From JBBRFH01 sp038224615 (GTDB lineage: Bacteria > Planctomycetota > Phycisphaerae > Tepidisphaerales > Tepidisphaeraceae), in contig JBBRFH010000228.1 in assembly GCA_038224615.1 (NCBI GenBank), forward strand, positions 1 to 5,782: a stretch of DNA of 5,782 nucleotides, in the 5' to 3' direction. The notes beneath the pieces were generated by a model that was given only the letters and a program-made list of their open reading frames with translations, searched no databases and had not been told where the DNA came from. Shown piece by piece: positions 1-5,782 of the stretch (position 1 is the first letter of the stretch; each line of letters starts with the position of its first letter). A program made the position numbers and the translations under genes.

Positions 1-185
1 CTGACGGCGTACCCGACCGCCGTTGGCGCGGTCAGGTTGGGGATGCCGGGTAACGACCAAGGCGGCACCAGAAAGAAGAACAGCATCGCCGGCAGGTAGG
101 CGTACGCGAACGTCCGCGCCAACCCCCAGCGGAGCGTCACGAACAGTGACCAGGCGAAGATGGTTCCCAGGACGACTTTGTCCAT
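1..185 (-). CDS. Membrane protein N-terminus, possible O-antigen ligase/polymerase (partial)
   Basis: Only the first 61 codons are present; the gene runs off the left edge of the window. The start is the ATG at 185-183, the first start codon after the in-frame TAA that ends the preceding glycosyltransferase 12 bases upstream. The ribosome site is weak (GAAAGA, about 5 bases away), so translation may depend on the gene before it. The peptide has two hydrophobic stretches, about residues 4-17 and 33-44 (the latter with MLFFFLVPPW), followed by the short segment LPGIPNLTAP. Hydrophobic starts of this kind, with a Leu-Pro-Gly-(Leu/Ile)-Pro-(Asp/Asn)-Leu-Thr element, remind me of O-antigen ligase-like multi-pass proteins in Planctomycetota. 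That comparison is from memory. Position at the end of a glycosyltransferase operon suits a Wzy/WaaL-type enzyme that polymerises or transfers the finished glycan outside the inner membrane. Membrane location is well supported; the specific function is inference. A flippase or another polysaccharide membrane protein is possible. Confidence 0.6.
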   Translation of the reverse strand, partial: MDKVVLGTIFAWSLFVTLRWGLARTFAYAYLPAMLFFFLVPPWSLPGIPNLTAPTAVGYAV

Positions 186-197
186 CGCGTCTTTCGA

Positions 198-1286
198 TTA
201 TCGGCGATTGGCCGCCTGCGCCACCGCTTCTTTCAAGGACGCCTCAAACAGCGCCGCGCAACGCTCCCATGTGTTCTTCCTCGCCGTTTCCAGCGCCAGA
301 TCGCTCATGGTGCGCCATTGATCGACATTGATCCGGCAGACCCGCTCGATGGCGCGGGCCATGTCGATGGGGTCCTGCGGCTTGACGAGGATGCCGCCGC
401 CTTCCTTAATCAGCTCCGGCGCGGCGCCCGCGGGCGTGCCGATGACCGGCGTGCGGCAGGCCATCGCCTCCAGGATCGGCAGGCCGAACCCCTCGGTGCG
501 CGACGGAAACAGCCACGCGTCGCATGCCGCGTAGATGTCCTTGATCTTTTCCTGCTCCGGGCGGTAGATGAAGATGGCGTCCTTCGGCAACTGTAATTGC
601 GCGCTTGGCTTGTGCTGGCCGAAACTCACCAGTTGCAGGCCGGCAACGTTGCGGGCGGCGTTCTTGTACGCCTCCAGCGCGATCTCCGTGCCCTTGAACT
701 GCGCCGTCGAAAACATCACCCCGACGACCGGCGTCCGCTGCTTGCCGCGCGGCGGGGCGCTGAATTGCGTCGTATCCACCCCGTTGGGCACCAGCGCCAC
801 CTGGTCGATCCCGAACCCGTGTCGGCCCAGCTCGACCAGCCATTCGGCGATCGTGATTCGATAGAAGGGCAGGCGCCACGTCGCTTCGACCCGCTGGCCG
901 GGCTGGTTCACGAACCGCTCGTCGTGCTGGATGAAATAGACCTTCGCCCCCTTCGACCGCGGCAGCTCCGCCACCCACTCGGCCGTCTCCCACCAGGTGG
1001 CGATGATGACGTCGGCGTCCGGCACGTCCTCGGGCGTCAGCGGGCGGTACGCGTCCAGAACCTGGTGCGGAACATCGACGTTGTCGAAGTGTCCCGGCTC
1101 CTGCGCCGTCGGCGGCACGAGGCCGACCAGCTTCTTGATCGAGTGCCGGAACGATTTCTTTACCGGGCGCGGTGTGGAGACGACCCGCACTTGGTGACCC
1201 ATGCGCTGCAGCGTCTGCGCGTAGATCGCGCAGACGCGGATGCCGCCGGCCAGACCCGCATGAGGAAGGACGAATGTAATCCGCAT
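198..1286 (-). CDS. GT4 family glycosyltransferase (GT-B fold)
   Basis: A complete 362-residue protein of normal GT4 length. It probably transfers a sugar from a nucleotide-activated donor to a growing glycan in the cytoplasm or at the inner membrane. The N-terminal acceptor domain starts with a beta strand (MRITFVLPHA) and a glycine loop, GGIR, at 14-17. YFIQHDE at 117-123 and the following IAEWL resemble the GT4 branch in which a Tyr-Phe-Ile-Gln segment precedes the linker. PNGVD at 167-171 marks the start of the donor-binding C-terminal domain. EGFGLPILE at 265-273 is the EX7E motif, with Glu265 and Glu273 both present, as expected for a retaining enzyme binding the nucleotide sugar. The ATG at 1286 shares one base with the TGA of the upstream gene (TGATG) and has a strong GGAGGT site 9 bases away. 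The stop is TAA. Family is certain; donor sugar and linkage are not known. Confidence 0.95.
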   Translation of the reverse strand: MRITFVLPHAGLAGGIRVCAIYAQTLQRMGHQVRVVSTPRPVKKSFRHSIKKLVGLVPPTAQEPGHFDNVDVPHQVLDAYRPLTPEDVPDADVIIATWWETAEWVAELPRSKGAKVYFIQHDERFVNQPGQRVEATWRLPFYRITIAEWLVELGRHGFGIDQVALVPNGVDTTQFSAPPRGKQRTPVVGVMFSTAQFKGTEIALEAYKNAARNVAGLQLVSFGQHKPSAQLQLPKDAIFIYRPEQEKIKDIYAACDAWLFPSRTEGFGLPILEAMACRTPVIGTPAGAAPELIKEGGGILVKPQDPIDMARAIERVCRINVDQWRTMSDLALETARKNTWERCAALFEASLKEAVAQAANRR

Positions 1287-2521
1287 CAGGCCAATACCTC
1301 CGACAATGCCTCGTCCACGACGGCTTGGAATCGCGCTGGCGAGAACGACTGTTCGACGATCGCCCGCCCGCGCCGCGCCATCGCGTCCCGCAACGCGGGC
1401 TCACGCAACAATCGCACGGCGGCGGCGGCGAACTCCTCATCGGTGCCCGTCACCGCGACCGACGGCGCAGCATCGGCGAGAGCGGCATAGCCGCGCATCG
1501 CCTGCGGCGTTGTCACTACGGTACGGCCGTACGCCAGGCTTTCCAGAACCTTGATCTTCGTCCCGCCGCCAAAATAGATCGGTACGACCGTCATCGCGCA
1601 GCGACGATAGCATGCTTCGAGGTCCGGCGCGAAACCGACGACATTGAGCCCCGCCGTCTGCGACCACTTTGCCCGGACCTGCTCCGACAACCCGCGTCCG
1701 ACGATCGTCAGCGTCGCGTCCGGAATATTCGCCCGGACCAGCGGCCACACCTTGGCGATGAAATGATCCAGCCCGTCCCGGTTCGGCGGGAATTGCAGGT
1801 CGCCGACGAAAAGCAATTCATGCGAATCCGCGTCAGGCAGCAACGGCTGCAGCCACGTCTGCAAGTCTTCGGCGAAGGGAATGTTCGGCAGCACGCGCGT
1901 CGGCACGGCGAGCGCAGCGCGATCCTCCTCGCTGGTCACGAACACCGTTTGAAGCTGCTTGAGCGCCGTCGTGCAGATGTCGGTGACGCGCGCCACCGCG
2001 CGCTTTGCGCCCAGCTTGCCGCCCAGTCCCGGCCACGGCTTGGCGGTCACCTGCGCCTGCAGCGTCAGGTGGTCGATGTCGTCGAAGTCGAGGATCTTCG
2101 GAATGTCGAGCTTGAGGGCACCGCTCTGCATCATCGGTTGGAGATATCGCCCGACGACAAGGTCGTAGCGATTCACCTTCAGCAACGCTTGCGCCTTCGC
2201 GGCTGCGGCAGGATCAACTTGGTAATTTGCGGCGTATTTCCGTTCGACCACGGACGCCGACCCGAGCGGCCCGGGCAGATACCACGGACGTTGCACCGCC
2301 GGTGCCTCGCGCACGATGCACTCGACGACGTTCTGCTCGCGCAGTTGCTGTTCAAATTCGGGCGTCGATTCGCGCAACGCGCTGCCGCCGATGCCGAAGA
2401 CGTCGACACGGCCCCATTTTTCGAGCGCCTTCTTCAGCAGCGCAGTGCGCTGCGCGCCGCCGTTGCGACGCAGCGGCCAGGGGAGAACGGAGGTGATCAG
2501 CAGGACGCGGCGATCGCTCAT
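1286..2521 (-). CDS. GT4-type glycosyltransferase with Gly-rich donor motif (Glyco_trans_1_4-like)
   Basis: A complete 411-residue GT-B glycosyltransferase. The N-terminal half carries VLLITSVLPWP with NGG at 20-22, the usual first strand and glycine loop, then ILDFDDIDH at 143-151, an acidic segment seen in related sugar transferases. The donor domain begins near LLFVGDLQFPPNRDG (236-250), a hallmark of this branch. It continues through TLTIVGRG (270-277) to GGGTKIKVLE at 318-327. Here the second Glu of the EX7E motif is kept (Glu327) while the first position is Gly319; this is typical of the branch and does not mean the enzyme is dead. It is only distantly related to the next gene, so the two probably make different linkages. 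Some relatives are annotated as sugar transferases of PEP-CTERM/EpsH exopolysaccharide systems, but no such markers are visible here. The ATG overlaps the preceding stop as ATGA, with a GGAGGAG site 8 bases upstream. Confidence 0.93.
   Translation of the reverse strand: MSDRRVLLITSVLPWPLRRNGGAQRTALLKKALEKWGRVDVFGIGGSALRESTPEFEQQLREQNVVECIVREAPAVQRPWYLPGPLGSASVVERKYAANYQVDPAAAAKAQALLKVNRYDLVVGRYLQPMMQSGALKLDIPKILDFDDIDHLTLQAQVTAKPWPGLGGKLGAKRAVARVTDICTTALKQLQTVFVTSEEDRAALAVPTRVLPNIPFAEDLQTWLQPLLPDADSHELLFVGDLQFPPNRDGLDHFIAKVWPLVRANIPDATLTIVGRGLSEQVRAKWSQTAGLNVVGFAPDLEACYRRCAMTVVPIYFGGGTKIKVLESLAYGRTVVTTPQAMRGYAALADAAPSVAVTGTDEEFAAAAVRLLREPALRDAMARRGRAIVEQSFSPARFQAVVDEALSEVLA
1296..1301 (-). 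promoter_or_regulatory. Ribosome binding site of the second GT4 gene
   Basis: GGAGGT, read on the minus strand, 9 bases before ATG 1286, inside the end of the upstream GT4 gene. It is a near-ideal Shine-Dalgarno and confirms the TGATG start. Confidence 0.7.
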
Positions 2522-3501
2522 GCGGCCTTCTCCTCCCCGTTCGTATGCACGGCGTCGCGGCGACGTTTGAAGTAGGCGCGGATGTCGTTTTCGCTGATGC
2601 GCGGGTCGTTCTTCAGGCAGTGGATGAACGCGTAGTTGCGCGCCACCAGGTCGTCAGGCATGGCGCACAGGCCGCGCCAGACGATGCCGAAAAGACCGTC
2701 CGGCGACAGCGCCGAGTCGACCAACTTGCCGCCGACGGCGCGGGCATACATGGGAAACAGGGAATCCTCGGTGACCGACGTTTCGCGCCACGTTTCCGGC
2801 CGATCGAGGAAGCCCGCTTCGAGGACGCGGAGCAGAACCTTCGTTGGAACCGCATACGCGCCGCCGGAGACGTTCTCACCCAGTAGATAGCCGGCGCGAA
2901 GGGCCCGGTGGACGTGCGCATACATGCGCAGGTGGCGCATCTTCGTCGGCCACGCCCGGCGTCGGCCGAGTCCGGCGCGGTCGGTGCGGCCGAGCCACAG
3001 GCAACCGGCGCGGGCGAAAAGATCGGAAAAGAACTCGACGCCGCGCGGCTTGCCCAGCGGGGAGATCGTGCAGGCACCGATGATGCCGGCGTCGGGATTC
3101 GTTTCCAACAATCGCGCCAGCCGCTCATGGAAACGCGCGATGACCAGCGCGTCGGTGTCGAGCTTCATGACGAATGGCCCGACATCGACGCCGCTCGCGG
3201 CGAGCTGCGCGATTCGGCGGAGCGCGACCAGCAGGTTCATGCCGCCACCGCCCAGCAGCGGTGCGCCACGTCCCTGGCGCGGGCTCACCTCAACGATGAA
3301 CTTGCACGTCGCCGGCAAAAGCGCCTGCACATGCGACCAGTCTCGTCCGACCGGGGCGTCATCCACCAGCACGAACGCGCTGATGCCCGGCTCGTAATGT
3401 ACGAGCGCATCGACGAGGTCGGCCACGCGATGCGGCTCGATGGGGTTAGGCCCGACGAGGGCGAGCGCGGCGTATCGGCGCGGCGATGGATCAGGAACCA
3501 T
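2518..3501 (-). CDS. Divergent GT-A-like putative glycosyltransferase
   Basis: A complete 327-residue protein, not readily assigned to a numbered family. VMKLDTDALV at 111-120 has a DTD (115-117) after a hydrophobic strand, as in the metal-binding DXD of GT-A enzymes. SGGAYAVP at 212-219 and VTEDSLF at 243-249 match the order of acceptor-loop and acidic catalytic-base motifs in GT-A proteins, and His294 in FIHCLKND could be the C-terminal metal ligand. GGGGMN at 84-89 and the basic stretch GRRRAWPTKMRH (179-190) are unusual. The opening lacks the usual GT2 strand-and-loop signature (such as SVLMAVYN); instead the protein starts ALALVGPNPIEPHR, followed later by FVLVDD. No signal peptide or clear membrane segment is seen, so it should be cytoplasmic. 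The ATG at 3501 overlaps the previous gene by 11 bases and has a strong AAGGAG site 7 bases upstream; the end overlaps the next gene by ATGA. Context supports a sugar transferase in the same pathway; the substrate is unknown. Confidence 0.8.
   Translation of the reverse strand: MVPDPSPRRYAALALVGPNPIEPHRVADLVDALVHYEPGISAFVLVDDAPVGRDWSHVQALLPATCKFIVEVSPRQGRGAPLLGGGGMNLLVALRRIAQLAASGVDVGPFVMKLDTDALVIARFHERLARLLETNPDAGIIGACTISPLGKPRGVEFFSDLFARAGCLWLGRTDRAGLGRRRAWPTKMRHLRMYAHVHRALRAGYLLGENVSGGAYAVPTKVLLRVLEAGFLDRPETWRETSVTEDSLFPMYARAVGGKLVDSALSPDGLFGIVWRGLCAMPDDLVARNYAFIHCLKNDPRISENDIRAYFKRRRDAVHTNGEEKAA
2530..2536 (-). promoter_or_regulatory. Ribosome binding site of the first GT4 gene
   Basis: GGAGGAG, read on the minus strand, 8 bases before ATG 2521, inside the end of the GT-A-like gene. 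It confirms the start at the ATGA overlap. Confidence 0.7.
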
Positions 3502-4450
3502 GTTCGTGCTCCTTGTACTCGACTGTGGGTGCGTTGACGTGCCGCGGGGCGCTCTTGCGCCACGCGGTCAGGAGAAGCTTCCATGCACGGATGTCTATCG
3601 GTTTCGCTCGCACGGCCTGCCAGCCGTACGCGCGGGCGGTTTGAGTCTCGCCGCTGTTCCACGCCCACCAGCCATACTTGAGCAATTGGGTGAGCTTGCC
3701 GCTGGCGCCGGTGGAGCGCCAGCCATCGCCGGCCTTGAAATCGACGGTTTTGTTGAGTCGCGCCGAAGCGCGGGCGACGACGGCGTGCATCGCTTCGATC
3801 TGCCTGGCCTGCTTGGTCTCGCTGATGCTGCCGGAGTGCAGCCGATAGTCCAGCAGCACGTCGGGCAGGCACGCGAGCCGGCCGACCTCGCTCAGCCGCA
3901 ACCACAGGTCCAGATCCTCGGCCGGGAATGTCGAGGCGTCGTAGCCGCCGACGCGGTCGAGCGCGTCGCGGCGGATCATCGTCAGCGGGTGACAGAGCGG
4001 CGTCGTACCCTGCAGGCACGTTCGCACCAGCGTCTCGTGGTCCAGCGGCTGGTGCATGGTCCGCAGGCGCCGGCCTTCGGAATCGATCAGCTCGTACGCG
4101 CCGCCGAGCACGACGACCTCGGGGTGCTGTTCGAGATAGGCCACCTGTTTTGCGAAGCGATCCGGCCGCGAGATGTCATCGGCGTCCATCCGCGCAATCA
4201 GCGGCGCGGAACTGGCCGCGATCGCCTCGGCGAGCGTGGGCAGGAAGCCCTTGTTCGGCCGGCTGATCAGCTTGATGCGCGAGTCGTCGGCGGCGAGCTT
4301 GCGAAGAATCGCCTCGCTGCCGTCGGTCGAGCCGTCGTTCACGATGACGCACTCAAAGTCGCGATACGTTTGCGCGAGGATGCTCGTGACCGCCAGAGAC
4401 AGGTAGCGCTCGGCGTTGTAGACGGGGAGGATGACGCTGATATTCGGCAC
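3491..4450 (-). CDS. GT2 family glycosyltransferase, third tandem copy
   Basis: A 319-residue inverting GT-A enzyme, expected to add one sugar from a nucleotide donor to a lipid-linked glycan at the inner membrane. PNISVILPVYNAERYL (2-17) is the classic opening. NDGSTDGS (38-45) binds the nucleotide, DADD (89-92) is the DXD metal site, and AEDLDLWLRL (177-186) carries the catalytic acidic pair Glu178/Asp179. LLDYRLHSGSIS (199-210) closes the catalytic region. The tail at about 258-300 matches the ends of its two upstream neighbours, and a charged extension of 19 residues follows. The longest open frame starts at 4804, but its first 118 residues are low-complexity, Arg/Ala-rich and lie out of frame over the upstream gene. 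I therefore start at GTG 4450, two bases after the upstream TGA, with GAGGGG 9 bases away. Family certain, start likely, substrate unknown. Confidence 0.94.
   Translation of the reverse strand: MPNISVILPVYNAERYLSLAVTSILAQTYRDFECVIVNDGSTDGSEAILRKLAADDSRIKLISRPNKGFLPTLAEAIAASSAPLIARMDADDISRPDRFAKQVAYLEQHPEVVVLGGAYELIDSEGRRLRTMHQPLDHETLVRTCLQGTTPLCHPLTMIRRDALDRVGGYDASTFPAEDLDLWLRLSEVGRLACLPDVLLDYRLHSGSISETKQARQIEAMHAVVARASARLNKTVDFKAGDGWRSTGASGKLTQLLKYGWWAWNSGETQTARAYGWQAVRAKPIDIRAWKLLLTAWRKSAPRHVNAPTVEYKEHEHGS
3509..3514 (-). promoter_or_regulatory. Strong ribosome binding site of the GT-A-like gene
   Basis: AAGGAG, read on the minus strand, 7 bases before ATG 3501. It lies inside the last codons of the upstream GT2 gene (the Lys-Glu of its C-terminal extension) and fixes the start of the downstream gene despite the 11-base overlap. 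Confidence 0.75.
3551..3679 (-). repeat. Shared GT2 C-terminal tail, copy 3
   Basis: Residues 258-300 of the third GT2 gene, from KYGWWAW to TAWRKS. It is the most diverged copy but keeps Gly-Trp, Thr-Ala-Arg, Lys-Pro and Ala-Trp-Lys-Leu-Leu. Unlike the other two it is followed by 19 further residues before the stop. Confidence 0.65.
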
Positions 4451-4452
4451 GT

Positions 4453-5361
4453 TCAGTGACCCCTCATCGAACAAAACAGCAGCTTCCACATCTGCAACGA
4501 CGACGGTTGCGACTTGATGTTCGCCCACGCGTGCTTGCGTGCGGCGGAGAAATTTTTCTCGCGAATGGCGGCCCAGCCCCAGCGCTTGCGGCTCTCGAAC
4601 GGATCGCTGATCGGCGGCGGGGGGAGCGTGCCGGGATCGAACGTCGGCAAGCCGCGGCGCGCGTAAGCCTCGGTCATGATCTGGATCTTGAGCTTCCTCT
4701 GCTGCTCGGCCTTGGCGAAATTGGCGCTGTCGAGGTGCTGGCGGTATTTCAGCAGCGGCTGCTCGATGTTCGCCAGCCGTCCGTGCTCGGCCATGCGGAG
4801 CCACAGGTCAAAATCCTGCGACGTCCGGTAGCGCTCGTCATACCCATTGACGGCCTCAAACGCCTCACGGCGCATCATCGCCACCGGGTGTACGATCGCC
4901 CACCCTTCGCCAGCAAGGAGTTTGGCGTCGATCTCGTCGTGTACCAGCGGGTGTTGCGGACGCTGGTACTCGGTTCCGTACGGGTCGATCAGAATTACGC
5001 GTGAGCCGAGGAGCGAGATGTCCAGGTGCGCGTCGAGATAGTCGACCTGTTCCTCGAATCGCTGCGGCAGCGCGACATCGTCCGGGTCCATGCGCGCCAG
5101 GAATTTGCCGCGCGACATCCTGGCCGCGCTGTTGAGCGACGCGGTGAGGCCGCGGTTCTGCTGCGGGTGGACGATGATCCGCTGGTCGTGGGCGGCGTAG
5201 TCGTTCAGCATCTTCAGGGATGCGTCTTTCGAGCCGTCGTCGACGATGATGAACTCGAAATCGTTGAACGTCTGCGAGAGGATCGAATCCATCGCCTCGG
5301 CGAGATATTTTTCGCCGTTGTAAACCGCCATCAGCACCGAGACGGTGGGGACTGCGCTCAT
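4453..5361 (-). CDS. GT2 family glycosyltransferase, second tandem copy
   Basis: A 302-residue GT-A glycosyltransferase of the same subfamily as the genes on either side. TVSVLMAVYNGEKYL (6-20), DDGSKDAS (41-48), the metal site DPDD (92-95) and SQDFDLWLRM (181-190) appear in canonical order. The Gln182-Asp183 pair replaces Glu-Asp; the Asp is the essential base, and Gln in this position is common. LLKYRQHLDSAN (203-214) ends the catalytic domain. A helical linker, a proline-rich hinge (LPPPPISDP, 246-254) and the conserved tail (260-302) follow. An in-frame ATG lies further upstream at 5538, but the extra 59 residues are a basic, low-complexity shadow of the upstream gene. ATG 5361 overlaps that gene's stop as ATGA and has GGAGG 5 bases upstream, so it is preferred. 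The enzyme probably adds one residue of the same glycan as its neighbours. Donor and linkage are not predictable. Confidence 0.95.
   Translation of the reverse strand: MSAVPTVSVLMAVYNGEKYLAEAMDSILSQTFNDFEFIIVDDGSKDASLKMLNDYAAHDQRIIVHPQQNRGLTASLNSAARMSRGKFLARMDPDDVALPQRFEEQVDYLDAHLDISLLGSRVILIDPYGTEYQRPQHPLVHDEIDAKLLAGEGWAIVHPVAMMRREAFEAVNGYDERYRTSQDFDLWLRMAEHGRLANIEQPLLKYRQHLDSANFAKAEQQRKLKIQIMTEAYARRGLPTFDPGTLPPPPISDPFESRKRWGWAAIREKNFSAARKHAWANIKSQPSSLQMWKLLFCSMRGH
4456..4584 (-). repeat. Shared GT2 C-terminal tail, copy 2
   Basis: Residues 260-302 of the second GT2 gene, from RWGWAAI to SMRGH. It sits directly at the C-terminus, as in copy 1, after a proline-rich hinge. It keeps Gly-Trp, Ala-Ala-Arg, Gln-Pro-Ser-Ser-Leu and Trp-Lys-Leu-Leu. 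Confidence 0.7.
4460..4465 (-). promoter_or_regulatory. Ribosome binding site supporting the GTG start at 4450
   Basis: GAGGGG, read on the minus strand, 9 bases before GTG 4450 and inside the last codons of the upstream GT2 gene. It supports the short form of the third GT2 over the 118-residue extended frame. Confidence 0.6.
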
Positions 5362-5782
5362 CGGCCCCTCCAGGCGCACAGCGCGAGCCGCCAGGCGTCG
5401 AGCGAGAACGGGTGCAGCTTGAGCAGCGCCTTGGCGTGCCCGCGCGCCGCATCGGGTCGGCCGAGCTTGAGGGCGCGCCAGCCCCATTCCTTGATCTGTA
5501 CGTCGTGGGCTTTGGGCATCCACGCCTCGAACTTCCACTCCGCCGGCTTGGTCAGGCCGCGGCGGTCGTAGGCTTCGCCGACGATCTGCGATTTCAGACG
5601 AAGCTGGTTGTCGCGCCTGGTGTGCGACACGCTGGCGAGGTCGCGGCGGTATTGCAGGAGGATGTCCGGCAGATTCGCAACGCGGCCGACCTCGGCGAGA
5701 CGGAGCCAGAGGTCGAGGTCTTCGCTGTTGTTGAAGTGCTCGCGATAGCCGCCGATCCTGCGGACCGCGTCGAGGCGGTACA
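5358..5782 (-). CDS. GT2 family glycosyltransferase, C-terminal part (first tandem copy, partial)
   Basis: The last 140 codons of a gene whose start lies beyond the right edge of the window. The reading frame is open to the edge. The visible part begins YRLDAVRRIGGYREHF, followed by NSEDLDLWLRL (18-28) with the GT2 catalytic pair Glu20/Asp21, then LPDILLQYR (37-45), the end of the catalytic domain. These align directly with GGYDASTFPAEDLDLWLRL and LPDVLLDYR of the third copy, so the frame and family are secure. The nucleotide-binding and DXD motifs are outside the window. The remainder is a helical linker and the conserved tail (98-140, ending AWRGR). The stop TGA overlaps the ATG of the next gene (ATGA), which indicates translational coupling. 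An internal GTG at 5630 could be mistaken for a start, but it would remove all catalytic motifs. Confidence 0.93.
   Translation of the reverse strand, partial: YRLDAVRRIGGYREHFNNSEDLDLWLRLAEVGRVANLPDILLQYRRDLASVSHTRRDNQLRLKSQIVGEAYDRRGLTKPAEWKFEAWMPKAHDVQIKEWGWRALKLGRPDAARGHAKALLKLHPFSLDAWRLALCAWRGR
5361..5489 (-). repeat. Shared GT2 C-terminal tail, copy 1
   Basis: Forty-three codons ending the first GT2 gene. By my manual ungapped alignment it matches the tail of the second copy at about 19 of 43 residues and that of the third at about 14. Positions common to all three are the Gly-Trp and Ala near the start, Ala-Arg in the middle, then Pro, Trp, Leu and Arg. The spacing of small and aromatic residues suggests a TPR-like helical hairpin. 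It is protein-level homology, not a DNA repeat. Confidence 0.7.
5367..5371 (-). promoter_or_regulatory. Ribosome binding site of the second GT2 gene
   Basis: GGAGG, read on the minus strand, 5 bases before ATG 5361, within the last codons of the first GT2 gene. It supports ATG 5361 over the in-frame ATG at 5538. Confidence 0.65.

Noticed and set aside
183..200. The second GT4 gene and the membrane gene are in the same frame, separated by one TAA and four codons, which suggests a readthrough fusion.
   Set aside because: There is a one in three chance of a shared frame, the downstream ATG is normally placed, and no readthrough context is recognisable.
406..1440. A 344-codon minus-strand frame overlapping both GT4 genes.
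   Set aside because: It occupies a different frame from two genes with intact motifs, and its translation is Arg/Gly/Ala-rich without any domain.
597..1490. A 297-codon open frame on the plus strand.
   Set aside because: Arg- and Asp-rich low-complexity translation, antisense across the end of one GT4 gene and most of another.
1325..2575. A 416-codon open frame on the plus strand.
   Set aside because: It is antisense to a clear GT4 gene, is very rich in Arg with scattered His and Gln, and has no recognisable domain. Long antisense frames are expected in GC-rich genes.
3440..4459. A 339-codon open frame on the plus strand.
   Set aside because: It lies opposite the third GT2 gene, which has all its family motifs. 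The frame's composition is that of a shadow and no motif is visible.
4451..4804. A 118-residue N-terminal extension of the third GT2 from an upstream ATG.
   Set aside because: It overlaps the coding region of the second GT2 out of frame, is low-complexity, and would put the conserved GT2 opening far from the N-terminus. GTG 4450 with a ribosome site explains the gene.
181..5361. Gln182 instead of Glu in the acidic catalytic pair of the second GT2 (4453-5361).
   Set aside because: The catalytic Asp183 is present, and a Ser-Gln-Asp version is common in this GT2 group, so it is not evidence of inactivity.
1..5782. A search by eye for tRNA, CRISPR, inverted-repeat insertion ends, riboswitches and terminator hairpins.
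   Set aside because: Nothing convincing was seen. There are no intergenic gaps above 12 bases to hold such elements.

Overview
The window is a dense, GC-rich stretch of bacterial chromosome. Every supportable gene lies on the minus strand, so transcription runs from position 5782 towards position 1. Seven coding regions abut or overlap with no intergenic gap longer than 12 bases. I see no RNA gene, CRISPR array, insertion sequence, terminator or internal promoter. It reads as the middle of one operon for a surface or secreted polysaccharide. The host is probably an environmental Gram-negative-type bacterium. The start of the last gene reminds me of O-antigen ligase-like proteins of Planctomycetota, and the fourth gene resembles poorly characterised proteins I associate loosely with that group, but the taxonomic call is weak and from memory.

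Layout in transcription order: (1) 5782-5358, the C-terminal part of a GT2 glycosyltransferase, cut by the window edge; (2) 5361-4453, a complete GT2 glycosyltransferase; (3) 4450-3491, a complete GT2 glycosyltransferase starting at GTG, not at the upstream ATG of the longest open frame; (4) 3501-2518, a divergent GT-A-like protein with a DTD motif; (5) 2521-1286, a GT4 glycosyltransferase; (6) 1286-198, a second, different GT4 glycosyltransferase; (7) 185-1, the first 61 codons of a hydrophobic membrane protein, possibly an O-antigen ligase or polymerase.

Genes 1-3 are diverged tandem copies. They share the GT2 catalytic layout and also a tail of about 43 residues at or near the C-terminus. 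The likely joint role is stepwise assembly of a repeat unit or oligosaccharide on a lipid carrier at the cytoplasmic face of the inner membrane. The three GT2, one GT-A-like and two GT4 enzymes would each add a sugar. The membrane protein would act later in polymerisation or ligation. Sugar donors, acceptors and linkages cannot be read from the sequence. The most unusual points are the shared GT2 tail and the divergent gene 4. I found no sign of a wholly new kind of system.
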